This document shows positions 24,125 through 32,430 of a DNA stretch of 64,000 bases, piece after piece. The position numbers and the translations under genes are program-made. Numbering within the stretch: position 1 is the first letter of the stretch; each line of letters starts with the position of its first letter. The notes beneath the pieces were generated by a model, which was not told the DNA's origin, ran no database searches, and saw only the letters and a program-made list of their open reading frames with translations. Origin of the DNA: Candidatus Saccharibacteria bacterium oral taxon 488 (GTDB lineage Bacteria; Patescibacteriota; Saccharimonadia; Saccharimonadales; Saccharimonadaceae); contig CP047917.1 in NCBI GenBank assembly GCA_010202115.1, positions 62,001 to 126,000 on the forward strand, written 5' to 3'.

Positions 24125-24130
24125 TATAAT
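24125..24130 (+). promoter_or_regulatory. Leaderless -10 of the uracil-DNA glycosylase gene
   Basis: TATAAT 6 nt before ATG 24137, contiguous with the preceding terminator arm. Confidence 0.6.
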
Positions 24131-24136
24131 AGAAAT

Positions 24137-24715
24137 ATGGATGAGGTAGCGCAACTGGAGGTTTTGGCGGCAGAGATTATCGCTGGTGATGTTTGTCATG
24201 ACTTGGCGCTACAGGCAACGCAGCTGGTGATGGGCGACGGTCGAGCTGACGCGGACATTGTATTTATCGGTGAAGCGCCGGGAAAAAATGAAGACCTTCA
24301 GGGTAAACCATTCGTTGGGGCAGCTGGTACATTTCTTGACGAGATGTTAGCCGCAGCCCAGTTACGTCGTCAAGATGTCTATATCACCAATATCGTTAAA
24401 TATCGGCCGCCAAACAATCGTGACCCGCTGCCGGAGGAGAAGCGCGCTTTTTGGCCGTATTTGATGCGCCAACTGCAAATTATTCAGCCAAAGGTAGTCA
24501 TCACATTGGGTCGGCATAGCGGCACGGCATTCATTCCTGACTTGGCGATTTCGCGTGATCATGGTAATCCGCGCTGGGCACAATTCAACGGTTTGAAGTT
24601 CTTGGTAATTCCGCTGTATCATCCGGCAGCAGCGCTGTATAACGGGGCATTGCGGCAGACGTTAATTGACGATTTTGTGCGGGCGGCGCAATTGGCCGCC
24701 CAGGCGAGCGCCTGA
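24137..24715 (+). CDS. Uracil-DNA glycosylase, type 4-like, without the Fe-S cysteines
   Basis: Removes uracil from DNA. 192 aa. Family-4 motifs are clear: IVFIGEAPGKNEDLQGKPFVG (shortened here), NIVKYRPPNNR and YHPAAALYN. The four cysteines that hold the [4Fe-4S] cluster in type 4 enzymes are replaced: positions 18 and 21 (the usual C-x-x-C) are Asp and His, the KCRPP Cys is Tyr89 and the following Cys is Phe105. One Cys20 is present but out of register. Glycosylase chemistry does not use the cluster directly, so activity may persist. Start has TATAAT 6 nt upstream. Confidence 0.88.
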   Translation: MDEVAQLEVLAAEIIAGDVCHDLALQATQLVMGDGRADADIVFIGEAPGKNEDLQGKPFVGAAGTFLDEMLAAAQLRRQDVYITNIVKYRPPNNRDPLPEEKRAFWPYLMRQLQIIQPKVVITLGRHSGTAFIPDLAISRDHGNPRWAQFNGLKFLVIPLYHPAAALYNGALRQTLIDDFVRAAQLAAQASA

Positions 24716-24722
24716 GCTATTT

Positions 24723-24752
24723 TTGACAAGAGCTGGCGCCCCGTGCTATAAT
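24723..24752 (+). promoter_or_regulatory. RNase J promoter
   Basis: TTGACA (24723-24728), 18-bp spacer, TATAAT (24747-24752). It drives a leader of about 100 nt (24759-24858) with possible GGGGATAGA / TCTATC pairing and an AAAGGAG Shine-Dalgarno. Confidence 0.7.
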
Positions 24753-24858
24753 GAACACAATTGTTAGGGGATAGATTTGTCGTACGTTGCCCCCGTGTCT
24801 ATCACCTGTCATTCTAATTTTGCAAGGTATTTATTTTTATAAAAGGAGAACAATACGC

Positions 24859-27027
24859 ATGGGCCAGAGACGACTTGCGACGCCGAAGGGCGATGATCAG
24901 TCAAAACGACCAGCTACAAAAAAAAGTAACACAGCGGTGATGAATAGCACTACTACTCGCAAGGGTGAGGTGTTTCGGGCGCAGCGGCGCACGAGTGAGA
25001 ACGTTAATCTCAGGGCGTCGCAGCACGTGATCGATATTCCGGTCAACAAATCAGTTTACAACGGCTATGGCGGCGAACAATTTAGCGCTAAAATGCAGCC
25101 AAAACGGACTCGCGGCGGCAAATCGAAGCTGAGGATTATCCCAATCGGCGGTGTCGGCGAAATGGGTATCGGTAAAAACATGAACGCCATTGAGTATGAC
25201 GATGAAATTATCGTTGTGGATATGGGCTTTTTATTTCCAGGGAGCGACTATCCAGGTATTAATTACATCACACCGGATATCACCTGGCTGGAGGAAAATA
25301 AACATAAAATCAAGGCGCATGTGTTCACCCACGGGCACCTTGATCACATCGGTTCCTTCCGGCACTTTATCCACCGGATTCCAGCACCGGTCTATGCGTC
25401 GAAATTTACCGTCGGCATGCTAGATAAGTCGATGGCTGACGCGGATACTGATTTCCAGCCGGACTTTCGGGTGATGGATCCATTGAGCCACGAAGTTGTT
25501 CAGGTGTCGAAGCACTTTTCGGTAGAATTGGTGCGGGTGAATCACTCAATTCCAGATTCAACGGCGGTGGTGATTCGGACGCCGTTGGGTGTGGTGATTG
25601 ACTCTGGTGACTGGCGGTTTGAGGAAAGTCCGGTTGATGGTCAGAAGTTCGACCTCAAACGGATGACTGAAGTGGCGTCCAAAGAAGGCGTGTTGATGTT
25701 CATGAACGAATCGACCAACTGTGAATCGGCCGGTACGCACACTCACACTGAGTTTGATATTCAATACTCCATTGGTCAGGTGATGGATAAATTTAGTAAT
25801 AGTCGAGTGATTTTAAGTTGTTTCTCATCACAGGTACACCGTTTGCAATTAATTTTGGAAGAAGCGCATAAGCATGGGCGTAAGGTGGCGTTTGCCGGAT
25901 TTTCGATGATTCAGAACTTGGAAGTGGCGCTGCGTTCAGGCACCATTAAGATTCCGAAAAATACCGTCATGAAGATGGAGGATATCATCAAGCTACCAGA
26001 CAGCCAGGTCACGGTGGTTTGTACTGGTTCGCAGGGTGAGTTTAATGCTGTGCTGAGCCGTATGGCGACTGGCGCGCATAAATACATGAAGATTAAAGGC
26101 TCTGACGTGGTGGTGTTTAGCTCTAATCCGATTCCGGGCAATGAGAAAAACGTGGTGCGAACAGTGGATGGCTTAATGCGCGAGGGTTCTGATGTGATTC
26201 AGAATGGTAAGACACACCTTACCGGGATTGGACCGCTGCACTTGTCGGGACATGGTTATTACGACGATCACATTAAGCTAATCAACGCCTTGAACCCAAC
26301 GTACTATATGCCAATTCATGGCGAATTCCACATGTTGGTTCACAATGCCCGGCTGGCAGAGAAAGAGTGTGGTATTCCGAGGAAGAACATCTTTGTGTGT
26401 GACGCTGGTGATATTATTGAAATTGATATTGAGCGCCAAGCCAAGAAAGCTGGTCGAATTCAAGTTGGCGGCGTGATGTATGATGATACGGGTGCTATTG
26501 TATCCGAGGTGGTACTAAAAGACCGCATTCATATGTCTCAGGAAGGAATGTTCGTGGTGGTATTGACGGTGCAACGCGGCACAGGTCGGTTACTGACCAG
26601 CCCAGACATTATTTCCCGCGGTTTCATTTATCTGCGTGATTCCGAGGAATTGATGAACATGATTCGTCAGTATTTGAAACAGAAGGCAGCGCGCAGTTTT
26701 GCTGGTAAGTATGATCTTGATGTAGTGAAAAAAGAGATTAAGGATGAAGTTACGCATATTTTGTATGACCAGACGCGTCGGACACCGATTGTTATCCCGG
26801 TGATTAACGAAGTGGGTGGCTTGAAGACAGTAAAATCAGCCGCTACCTCGAGTACTTCTACCGCAAAAGCACCGGCGCGCAGTAAAAAGGTTGTGACTAA
26901 CTCGGCGGCGGAGCCAAAAATGACTCTGCCAACTATGCCGCGCCGCCGCTTCCCGCGCCGCCAGGTGCCAGACACCGAGGCAAATGATACCAAGGCGCGA
27001 GAGGTCGGCCGAGTGCGCGCATACTAG
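24859..27027 (+). CDS. rnj: Ribonuclease J
   Basis: Metallo-beta-lactamase/beta-CASP ribonuclease for mRNA decay and rRNA maturation, with 5'-3' exo and endo activity known for the family. An N-terminal basic extension of about 95 residues precedes the core. The metal site HGHLDH is near residue 157, with further ligands in VNHSIPDS, VIDSGDWRF and PIHGEFHML. The beta-CASP part has NESTNCESAG, CTGSQGEFNAVLSRMA and HLSGHGYYDD. A Pro/Arg-rich tail ends the protein. 722 aa. The ATG at 24859 is chosen for its AAAGGAG. The frame upstream to 24787 lies within the mRNA leader. Confidence 0.93.
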   Translation: MGQRRLATPKGDDQSKRPATKKSNTAVMNSTTTRKGEVFRAQRRTSENVNLRASQHVIDIPVNKSVYNGYGGEQFSAKMQPKRTRGGKSKLRIIPIGGVGEMGIGKNMNAIEYDDEIIVVDMGFLFPGSDYPGINYITPDITWLEENKHKIKAHVFTHGHLDHIGSFRHFIHRIPAPVYASKFTVGMLDKSMADADTDFQPDFRVMDPLSHEVVQVSKHFSVELVRVNHSIPDSTAVVIRTPLGVVIDSGDWRFEESPVDGQKFDLKRMTEVASKEGVLMFMNESTNCESAGTHTHTEFDIQYSIGQVMDKFSNSRVILSCFSSQVHRLQLILEEAHKHGRKVAFAGFSMIQNLEVALRSGTIKIPKNTVMKMEDIIKLPDSQVTVVCTGSQGEFNAVLSRMATGAHKYMKIKGSDVVVFSSNPIPGNEKNVVRTVDGLMREGSDVIQNGKTHLTGIGPLHLSGHGYYDDHIKLINALNPTYYMPIHGEFHMLVHNARLAEKECGIPRKNIFVCDAGDIIEIDIERQAKKAGRIQVGGVMYDDTGAIVSEVVLKDRIHMSQEGMFVVVLTVQRGTGRLLTSPDIISRGFIYLRDSEELMNMIRQYLKQKAARSFAGKYDLDVVKKEIKDEVTHILYDQTRRTPIVIPVINEVGGLKTVKSAATSSTSTAKAPARSKKVVTNSAAEPKMTLPTMPRRRFPRRQVPDTEANDTKAREVGRVRAY

Positions 27028-27082
27028 CCAACACTTGCTATTTGTTGTAAAATATGCTACAATGTGAACGTCGGTAAAGTGA

Positions 27083-27088
27083 TATAAT
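27083..27088 (+). promoter_or_regulatory. ftsK -10 element
   Basis: TATAAT 10 nt before the ftsK ATG. A second TACAAT about 25 nt upstream (27058-27063) could give a longer transcript. Confidence 0.5.
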
Positions 27089-27098
27089 AAAAACAGGT

Positions 27099-29321
27099 AT
27101 GCCAAAAAAACGAAAATCTACCCGCAAGAAATCAGTTTCCACCGCTCCAAAACATGATGTGCCGAGCGGCTTTTGGGCGCAAGTCGGCGCGGTACTGCTC
27201 GTTGTGTTGTCGCTTCTTCTGATGGTGGCGTGGTTTGGTGTTGGTGGCCCGGTGCTGGAGTGGCTACATAAGGCGATTCTGAGCATGCTTGGTTACGCGA
27301 TGTATGGGCTGCCGATTTTGCTGATATATATTGCTGTGGAGATTTTCCGGGCGGAGAATAATCGGTTGCCGCTGGCGATGAAATTAGCAGCCATCCTCGA
27401 GGTGGTGTGGTTGTCTGGTTTGTTTGGATTATTAAAGACACCAACCCGCCCAAATGCTGGTGGATTTATCGGTGATACGGCCAATCGGGCGATGAGCGCC
27501 ATGGTCGACCCGGGCATCGCTGCTTTGATATATGTGGTCCTCATCATTATTACCGCGCTATTTATTACTCAGACGTCGCCGTTTATGGTGATCAAGAAAA
27601 TCGCCGAGGCGCTCAAGCGCGACCACTCCGAGGAGGATAACAATGCGGCGGTGATGAAGAAGGCGGCTCGTGAAGATGCGGCCAGCGCCAAATCATCGAG
27701 CGACATCAAGTTGAATGCCGGCGTCCCAACCGTCGATCCGGTTACGCCAAAGGATAAAAAGGCATCGCCGTTGAGCAGTCTGCGTGGTAGTGTAGCGCGG
27801 GATAAGGCAGCTGAGGAGCAGGCAGCACTGGTGGCGGCACACGACCCGAATTGGCAGGCACCGAGCCTTGATCTATTGGAGAAGAAGCAAAGTCCAGCTG
27901 ATGCTGGTGATATTCGGCAGAATGCGCAGATTATTCATGATACCTTGGCAGAATTTAACATTGATGTGGAGATGGAAGACGCAAATATTGGACCAAAGGT
28001 GACGCAGTATACCTTGCGGCCGCCGAGTGGTGTGAAATTGACACGCATCACGGCACTGGAGACGAATATTGCTTTGAATCTGGCGGCACAGAGCTTGCGG
28101 ATTGAAGCGCCAATTCCTGGGCAAAAAGCCGTTGGTATTGAGGTGCCAAATCGCCGAGCGGCTGATGTGCGGCTGTATGGCGTGTTGGATTCTAAGCAGT
28201 GGAAGAATGCTCGCGAGCCGCTGAGCTTTGCAATTGGTAAGGACATCTCTGGTGAAGCAGTGGTCGGTGAGCTCAACAAAATGCCACATATGTTGATCGC
28301 TGGACAGACTGGTTCTGGTAAGTCGGTGATGATTAATACCCTACTGACCAGTTTGCTATATCGCAACAGCCCGAGCGATATGAAGTTGATTTTGGTTGAC
28401 CCAAAGCAGGTGGAAATGGCGCCGTATGAAGACATTCCACATTTGCTGACCCCGGTGATTACTGAGCCAGAAAAGACTATTTCGGCCTTGAAATGGGCGG
28501 TCAATGAGATGGAGCGGCGCTATAAATTACTGGCGGCGGAGAAGATTCGTGATATTAAAGGGTATAATCAACGGCTAGCCACGCGAGCTAAAAAAATCCC
28601 GGTAGCGGACGCTGATGGCAACATTCAACAGCACGAAGATGGAGCGATGCCGTACATCGTTATTGTAATTGATGAGCTAGCCGATTTGATGATGGTGGCA
28701 GCACGCGACGTCGAGGCGCTGATTGTTCGCTTGGCGCAGAAAGCCCGAGCGGTGGGTATTCACTTGGTCCTGGCAACGCAGCGGCCAAGTGTTGACGTAA
28801 TTACCGGATTGATCAAGGCGAACGTGCCAGCGCGTATCGGCTTTACCGTGGCGTCGCAGGTTGACTCGCGGACCATTCTTGACCAAATTGGTGCCGAGAA
28901 ACTGCTTGGCCAGGGTGATATGCTGCTGTATACGCCGAGCATGAGTAAGCCAAAACGTATCCAGGGCGCGTGGGTGACCGATGACGAGGTCAATAAAATT
29001 ACTGACCATTTGCGGATGCAGTCAGCACCGCAGTATAATGATGAGGTGGTGGCGCAGCCAGTACAACTAAATGGCAAGGGCGGCCTGGCAGTTGACTTTA
29101 GCGGCGGCGGTGAAGACGAAGCATTTATGGACGCGGTGCGAGTGGTGATTGAGGGTGGCAAGGCCTCTACCAGCTATTTGCAGCGGCGGCTACGGATTGG
29201 CTACGGCAAGGCAGCGCGACTGATTGAAGAGATGGAAGAGCGTGGCATCGTCGGCCCAGCGAACGGCTCAAAAGCTCGTGATGTTTTGGTCTCAAGTATA
29301 GACGAGCTGGGTAATAGCTAG
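27099..29321 (+). CDS. ftsK: DNA translocase FtsK/SpoIIIE
   Basis: Septum-anchored hexameric motor that pumps chromosome termini and activates XerCD dimer resolution. The N-terminal membrane domain has about four helices (residues 25-165). A variable linker follows, then the alpha/beta motor: Walker A IAGQTGSGKSVM (near 400), LILVDPKQVEM, Walker B IVIDELADLMM (near 522), LATQRPSVDVITGLIKANVP and the Arg-containing ASQVDSRTILDQ. The C-terminal gamma winged helix (TSYLQRRLRIGYGKAARLIE) would read orientation sequences. 740 aa, complete. A XerC/D-type recombinase is encoded at 51.1 kb. Confidence 0.96.
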   Translation: MPKKRKSTRKKSVSTAPKHDVPSGFWAQVGAVLLVVLSLLLMVAWFGVGGPVLEWLHKAILSMLGYAMYGLPILLIYIAVEIFRAENNRLPLAMKLAAILEVVWLSGLFGLLKTPTRPNAGGFIGDTANRAMSAMVDPGIAALIYVVLIIITALFITQTSPFMVIKKIAEALKRDHSEEDNNAAVMKKAAREDAASAKSSSDIKLNAGVPTVDPVTPKDKKASPLSSLRGSVARDKAAEEQAALVAAHDPNWQAPSLDLLEKKQSPADAGDIRQNAQIIHDTLAEFNIDVEMEDANIGPKVTQYTLRPPSGVKLTRITALETNIALNLAAQSLRIEAPIPGQKAVGIEVPNRRAADVRLYGVLDSKQWKNAREPLSFAIGKDISGEAVVGELNKMPHMLIAGQTGSGKSVMINTLLTSLLYRNSPSDMKLILVDPKQVEMAPYEDIPHLLTPVITEPEKTISALKWAVNEMERRYKLLAAEKIRDIKGYNQRLATRAKKIPVADADGNIQQHEDGAMPYIVIVIDELADLMMVAARDVEALIVRLAQKARAVGIHLVLATQRPSVDVITGLIKANVPARIGFTVASQVDSRTILDQIGAEKLLGQGDMLLYTPSMSKPKRIQGAWVTDDEVNKITDHLRMQSAPQYNDEVVAQPVQLNGKGGLAVDFSGGGEDEAFMDAVRVVIEGGKASTSYLQRRLRIGYGKAARLIEEMEERGIVGPANGSKARDVLVSSIDELGNS

Positions 29322-29322
29322 C

Positions 29323-29351
29323 TTGACATAATTATTTTTATAGGTTATAAT
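29323..29351 (+). promoter_or_regulatory. Full-consensus promoter
   Basis: TTGACA (29323-29328), 17-bp spacer, TATAAT (29346-29351). This is a perfect match in both boxes and spacing, driving the 307-aa membrane-protein gene with a leader of about 20 nt. Confidence 0.85.
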
Positions 29352-29375
29352 ACGCTAAGTGAGAAATTGATTTGT

Positions 29376-30299
29376 ATGTGGAAGGATGGCTACGTGGCGC
29401 GCATAAGTTGTAGAAATAATGGAGAATTATCTCCTAATAGTAGAGCCGACAAGTTAAGGAGGCCTCTTGTGGTGGGGGTTGCTGCGGTCACGTTAGCCGT
29501 ATCAGGTATACTTGGGTATAGTCTTGGCCGGTCACACAATGTTCCGCCCGCACCATCAGTAGAAAATACCGATGGTGGAACATTCAAAGAGTCCAATGAT
29601 AGTTCGAGAGCGGAAGAAATTACATTTACGCTACCAGACACCGAAGGCCGTCAAGAGGCAGAGGTCTTTTTAAAGAATCCTGATATGCTTCGACAGGCAC
29701 GCGGTATTGCCGGACGAGTGCTTACTGCTGCGGGGAAGTTGGTTGATAGTAAGGCCGCTCGACTTACTCGCCAAGATTATCATGATGATCACAATAGGCT
29801 TAAACAGCAGTCAATAGCGATTACAGATGATAGGGGAAATGTGGTATCGGTTGATGTTACTCAAGGCGACAAAAGGCTTGGTGGAAGTGAGATCGCAGTA
29901 GAAGTTGCCACTGATATGATTGAGGTCGGCGCAAAGAGTAGACAGACGGACCGGATAACGTGGCGGTTGGATTTTTTGTCTCCAGAACCTGTGGCACATC
30001 AGCATATTGAATCTCCAGAAGCACTACTACCGGCCCTCGAAGGCGTGTTACTGACGAAAGTGGAATGGTCGCACAGACAGATCACTGATGGTTGGTCGGA
30101 GACTAAGGCAATTACGATCGTTTCACCAAAGTCTGTCTCGCCATCGAGACCAGATTATGAAAGCATAGCGGCGGTACCGGCTAAGGGAGAGATTAACGGT
30201 CGGGCCGTGAAGAGTGCTAAGGTATATGATGCGGCAAAAAGCCTATTTGATCGGCTCGCGACCGATGGTGATATATCCGATATCTTGCCTTCTCAGTAA
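29376..30299 (+). CDS. Membrane-anchored hypothetical protein, 307 aa
   Basis: The N-terminal 35 residues are basic. One membrane helix (RRPLVVGVAAVTLAVSGILG, about 29-48) follows, then a flexible acidic linker and an extracytoplasmic domain of about 220 residues of unknown family. The ATG at 29376 is assumed; a TTG at 29367 and a GTG at 29394 preceded by GAAGGA are alternatives, the latter with the better Shine-Dalgarno. The gene is transcribed from a full-consensus promoter, so it may be highly expressed. Its stop is one base from the convergent pheA stop. Confidence 0.65.
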   Translation: MWKDGYVARISCRNNGELSPNSRADKLRRPLVVGVAAVTLAVSGILGYSLGRSHNVPPAPSVENTDGGTFKESNDSSRAEEITFTLPDTEGRQEAEVFLKNPDMLRQARGIAGRVLTAAGKLVDSKAARLTRQDYHDDHNRLKQQSIAITDDRGNVVSVDVTQGDKRLGGSEIAVEVATDMIEVGAKSRQTDRITWRLDFLSPEPVAHQHIESPEALLPALEGVLLTKVEWSHRQITDGWSETKAITIVSPKSVSPSRPDYESIAAVPAKGEINGRAVKSAKVYDAAKSLFDRLATDGDISDILPSQ

Positions 30300-30300
30300 A

Positions 30301-31110
30301 CTAACGTGCCGCCAGATATTCACCGAGTAATGTTACTTTGTGACCAGTTGAGGTAATTTTATTGATGGCGTGATGCAATGACGGGCCGGCAGCGTCAACG
30401 GTCATGAAGAATTTGTAGTTCCATGGTTGGCCGATGATGGGTTGGGACTGGAGGCTGGTGAGGTTAATGGACTGATCGGCGAATGTGCGGAGTATTTCAA
30501 GGAGGCTGCCTGGTTGATGGGCAGTGGTCACCACAAGTGTTGCTCGATTGGCGTTAGTCACTGTGGCGGTTGGATCAAGGACGAGGAAACGAGTGATGTT
30601 GTCCTGGGCATCTTGGATGTGGTGTTTGAGAATTGGCATATTGTATAGTTGGGCAGCGGTTTCACCGGCGATGGCTGCCAGGTGTGGTGAACCCTGTTGC
30701 TTGATGAATTCGACAGCGCCAGCGGTATCAAAATATTCAATTTGTGCAGCTTGCGGTAGGCGTTCTTGGAGAAAACGCTGACATTGTGACAAGGCGACAG
30801 GATGTGAATAGACAGTAGTAATGTCCTCAAGTTGTGTGCCTGGATTGGTGATGAGGGTTTGTTGAATGGTAAGCGTCACTTCACCGACGACGGGAGCGCT
30901 ACAAGATTCGATGTGACGGTAGGTTTCGTTGATGGTGCCGTAAATGGTATTTTCTACTGCCACAACAACGGCGTCGGCTTTATTGCGAGCATAGGCTTGA
31001 AAGATGTCGCCAAAGGTCATGCACGGAACAATGGTGATGTCAGATCCATACCATTGTTTTGCTGCTTGTTCGTGAAATGATCCAGCTTGTCCTTGAATGG
31101 CGATACGCAT
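30301..31110 (-). CDS. pheA: Prephenate dehydratase
   Basis: Converts prephenate to phenylpyruvate in phenylalanine synthesis. 269 aa: the catalytic PDT domain (VENTIYGTINETYRHI; YSHPVALSQCQRFL; TAGAVEFI; the key NITRFLVL with Thr173-Arg174-Phe175) is followed by an ACT domain (GSLLEILRTFADQSINLTSLQ). The ACT motif that binds feedback Phe, normally ESRP, is QSQP at 221-224, so allosteric inhibition may be altered. No other aromatic-pathway gene is visible in 64 kb, so the substrate source is unclear. Start with TACAAT 7 nt upstream, no Shine-Dalgarno. Confidence 0.92.
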   Translation of the reverse strand: MRIAIQGQAGSFHEQAAKQWYGSDITIVPCMTFGDIFQAYARNKADAVVVAVENTIYGTINETYRHIESCSAPVVGEVTLTIQQTLITNPGTQLEDITTVYSHPVALSQCQRFLQERLPQAAQIEYFDTAGAVEFIKQQGSPHLAAIAGETAAQLYNMPILKHHIQDAQDNITRFLVLDPTATVTNANRATLVVTTAHQPGSLLEILRTFADQSINLTSLQSQPIIGQPWNYKFFMTVDAAGPSLHHAINKITSTGHKVTLLGEYLAAR

Positions 31111-31117
31111 GAACTCT

Positions 31118-31123
31118 ATTGTA
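31118..31123 (-). promoter_or_regulatory. Leaderless -10 of pheA
   Basis: TACAAT on the minus strand, 7 nt before the ATG. Confidence 0.55.
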
Positions 31124-31170
31124 GCATGGTCTGGCGGGGTGCATCACTGGACTTTTGCATTAGATTACCG

Positions 31171-31229
31171 TATAATACGGAGGAATAATAACCTAAGGTT
31201 ATGTGCGATAACATAACCATCCGTAATGG
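31171..31229 (+). promoter_or_regulatory. rpsF operon -10 and structured leader (candidate S6:S18 site)
   Basis: TATAAT at 31171-31176. The leader holds a perfect 8-bp hairpin GGTTATGT/ACATAACC (31197-31204 with 31211-31218) and an overlapping small hairpin CCAT-CCGTA-ATGG (31217-31229) with CCG in its loop. In many bacteria the S6:S18 pair binds a CCG-containing leader structure to repress this operon. The match here is by eye only. Confidence 0.45.
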
Positions 31230-31246
31230 ATTCCAAAGGAGGAAAC

Positions 31247-31606
31247 ATGAACGAATACGAACTGACCGTTCTTATTCATCCAGATTTGGAAGCAAATTTG
31301 GACGCGGCGCTGGACAAGGTTCGAGCGTTGATCAAAGACAATGGTGGTGAAATCACCAAAGAAGACAACTGGGGCAAGAAAAAACTAGCCTATGCGATTC
31401 GCCGTGAAGACTTTGCGGTGTATGTTTACTTTGAGGTGAAGTTGCCAAGCAGTGCACCGCTCAAGATATCAAATGTTCTGAATATCACCGACGAGGTACT
31501 TCGTTATTTGTTGGTTAAGACCGACGAGAAGACACGCCAGGCGCTTGCTGAGCAGAAAGAGCGCGAAGCTAAGGTCGCTACCGAGGCGGCTGATAAAGAA
31601 GCCTAA
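31247..31606 (+). CDS. rpsF: 30S ribosomal protein S6
   Basis: Ribosomal central-domain protein that pairs with S18. MNEYELTVLIHPDLE, the WGKKKLAYAIRREDFAVYVYF strand pair (shortened) and the VLRYLLVKTDE segment are typical. 119 aa with a Glu/Lys/Ala-rich tail. The frame is open to 31226, but AAAGGAGG places the start at 31247. First gene of rpsF-ssb-rpsR. Confidence 0.95.
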   Translation: MNEYELTVLIHPDLEANLDAALDKVRALIKDNGGEITKEDNWGKKKLAYAIRREDFAVYVYFEVKLPSSAPLKISNVLNITDEVLRYLLVKTDEKTRQALAEQKEREAKVATEAADKEA

Positions 31607-31643
31607 TATTCGACGCGATACATAATAAAAAAGGAGGGTCATC

Positions 31644-32072
31644 ATGGCACGAAGTATCAACCAAGTTATTTTACTGGGACGGTTAACGCGCGATCCAGAG
31701 CAGCGGACAACGCCATCAGGTCGGACAGTTGTTAGCTTTAGTATCGCGGTTGATCGTGCCGGACAGGATGATCAAGCTGATTTCTTCGACGTTACCGCGT
31801 GGGAAAAATTGGGCGAACTGGTGATGCAGTACCTGTCAAAGGGCCGCCGCGTGTTGGTGCAGGGTCGGTTGCGACAGGACAGCTGGGATGATAAAGAAAC
31901 CGGCAAGCGCCGCTCGCGTATTGAAGTGACGGCGACCGATGTAACATTCCTTGACGCCCCGAGCGGTGATAGCGCGAATACAACCGCATCACGTAATACT
32001 AATACCAAGCAGGCTGAGACCGTAGCGGATATTGATGATAAACCGATCGATCTTAGCGAGATACCGTTCTAA
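31644..32072 (+). CDS. ssb: Single-stranded DNA-binding protein
   Basis: OB-fold protein protecting ssDNA and recruiting replication and repair partners. [21 protein letters not shown], the [13 protein letters not shown] core, [15 protein letters not shown] and a disordered linker lead to the acidic partner-binding tip DLSEIPF. 142 aa, normal. AAAGGAGG Shine-Dalgarno. Middle gene of the conserved rpsF-ssb-rpsR operon. Confidence 0.96.
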   Translation: MARSINQVILLGRLTRDPEQRTTPSGRTVVSFSIAVDRAGQDDQADFFDVTAWEKLGELVMQYLSKGRRVLVQGRLRQDSWDDKETGKRRSRIEVTATDVTFLDAPSGDSANTTASRNTNTKQAETVADIDDKPIDLSEIPF

Positions 32073-32083
32073 AGGAGAACAAA

Positions 32084-32287
32084 ATGGCAAAACGATTAAA
32101 GAAAGATACCCCAACGGTTTTTGACTATAAGGATGTTAAAACATTAATGCGCTATGTTAACGCGTATGGCCAAATTGAGCCGATAGCAAAGACGGGTCTC
32201 AGTGTCAAGCAGCAGCGTAGCTTGGCAGTGGCGATCAAGCGTGCTCGGCACTTAGCATTGCTGCCGTTTGTATCGCAAGGGCAATAA
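32084..32287 (+). CDS. rpsR: 30S ribosomal protein S18
   Basis: 67-aa ribosomal protein that forms a heterodimer with S6. The [19 protein letters not shown] and [26 protein letters not shown] region is diagnostic. The N-terminus lacks the Cys residues found in some S18 proteins. AAAGGAG Shine-Dalgarno. Last gene of the operon. Confidence 0.96.
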   Translation: MAKRLKKDTPTVFDYKDVKTLMRYVNAYGQIEPIAKTGLSVKQQRSLAVAIKRARHLALLPFVSQGQ

Positions 32288-32296
32288 AAGTATACA
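32268..32296 (+). promoter_or_regulatory. Putative promoter of the structured RNA
   Basis: TTGTAT (32268-32273, inside the end of rpsR), 17-bp spacer, TATACA (32291-32296). Transcription would begin around the GGG at 32301-32303. Confidence 0.45.
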
Positions 32297-32301
32297 TTGA
32301 G

Positions 32302-32418
32302 GGAACTCTCTAACCCCGAACGTATTTATAGATAAGAGAGAAAGTCGAGTGGTCTGTGCAGGGGTAAGGCACAGGCCACTGTTGCTTGTGGGCTGCTGTA
32401 CAGCGCGTTTTTATTTTT
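32302..32418 (+). ncRNA. Candidate structured RNA with a loop-loop (kissing) interaction
   Basis: Intergenic between rpsR and efp. Hairpin 1: CTCTCT (32306-32311) with AGAGAG (32335-32340). Hairpin 2: an 11-bp stem GTGGTCTGTGC/GCACAGGCCAC (32349-32359 with 32369-32379, one G-U). The loop of hairpin 1 contains ACCCC (32313-32317) and the loop of hairpin 2 contains GGGGT (32361-32365), which are exactly complementary. A short hairpin GCTG-CTGTA-CAGC and a T5-A-T5 tract (32408-32418) end the unit. It shows none of the hallmark sequences of SRP RNA, RNase P RNA, 6S RNA or tmRNA. It could be an independent small RNA or a 3' element of the rpsR transcript. Confidence 0.5.
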
Positions 32419-32430
32419 GATGCAGGATAG

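Noticed and set aside
32302-32418. SRP RNA, 6S RNA, RNase P RNA or tmRNA
   Set aside because: The signature sequences of these RNAs (for example the SRP GGAAG tetraloop region or a tRNA-like end) are absent, and the size does not fit RNase P or tmRNA.
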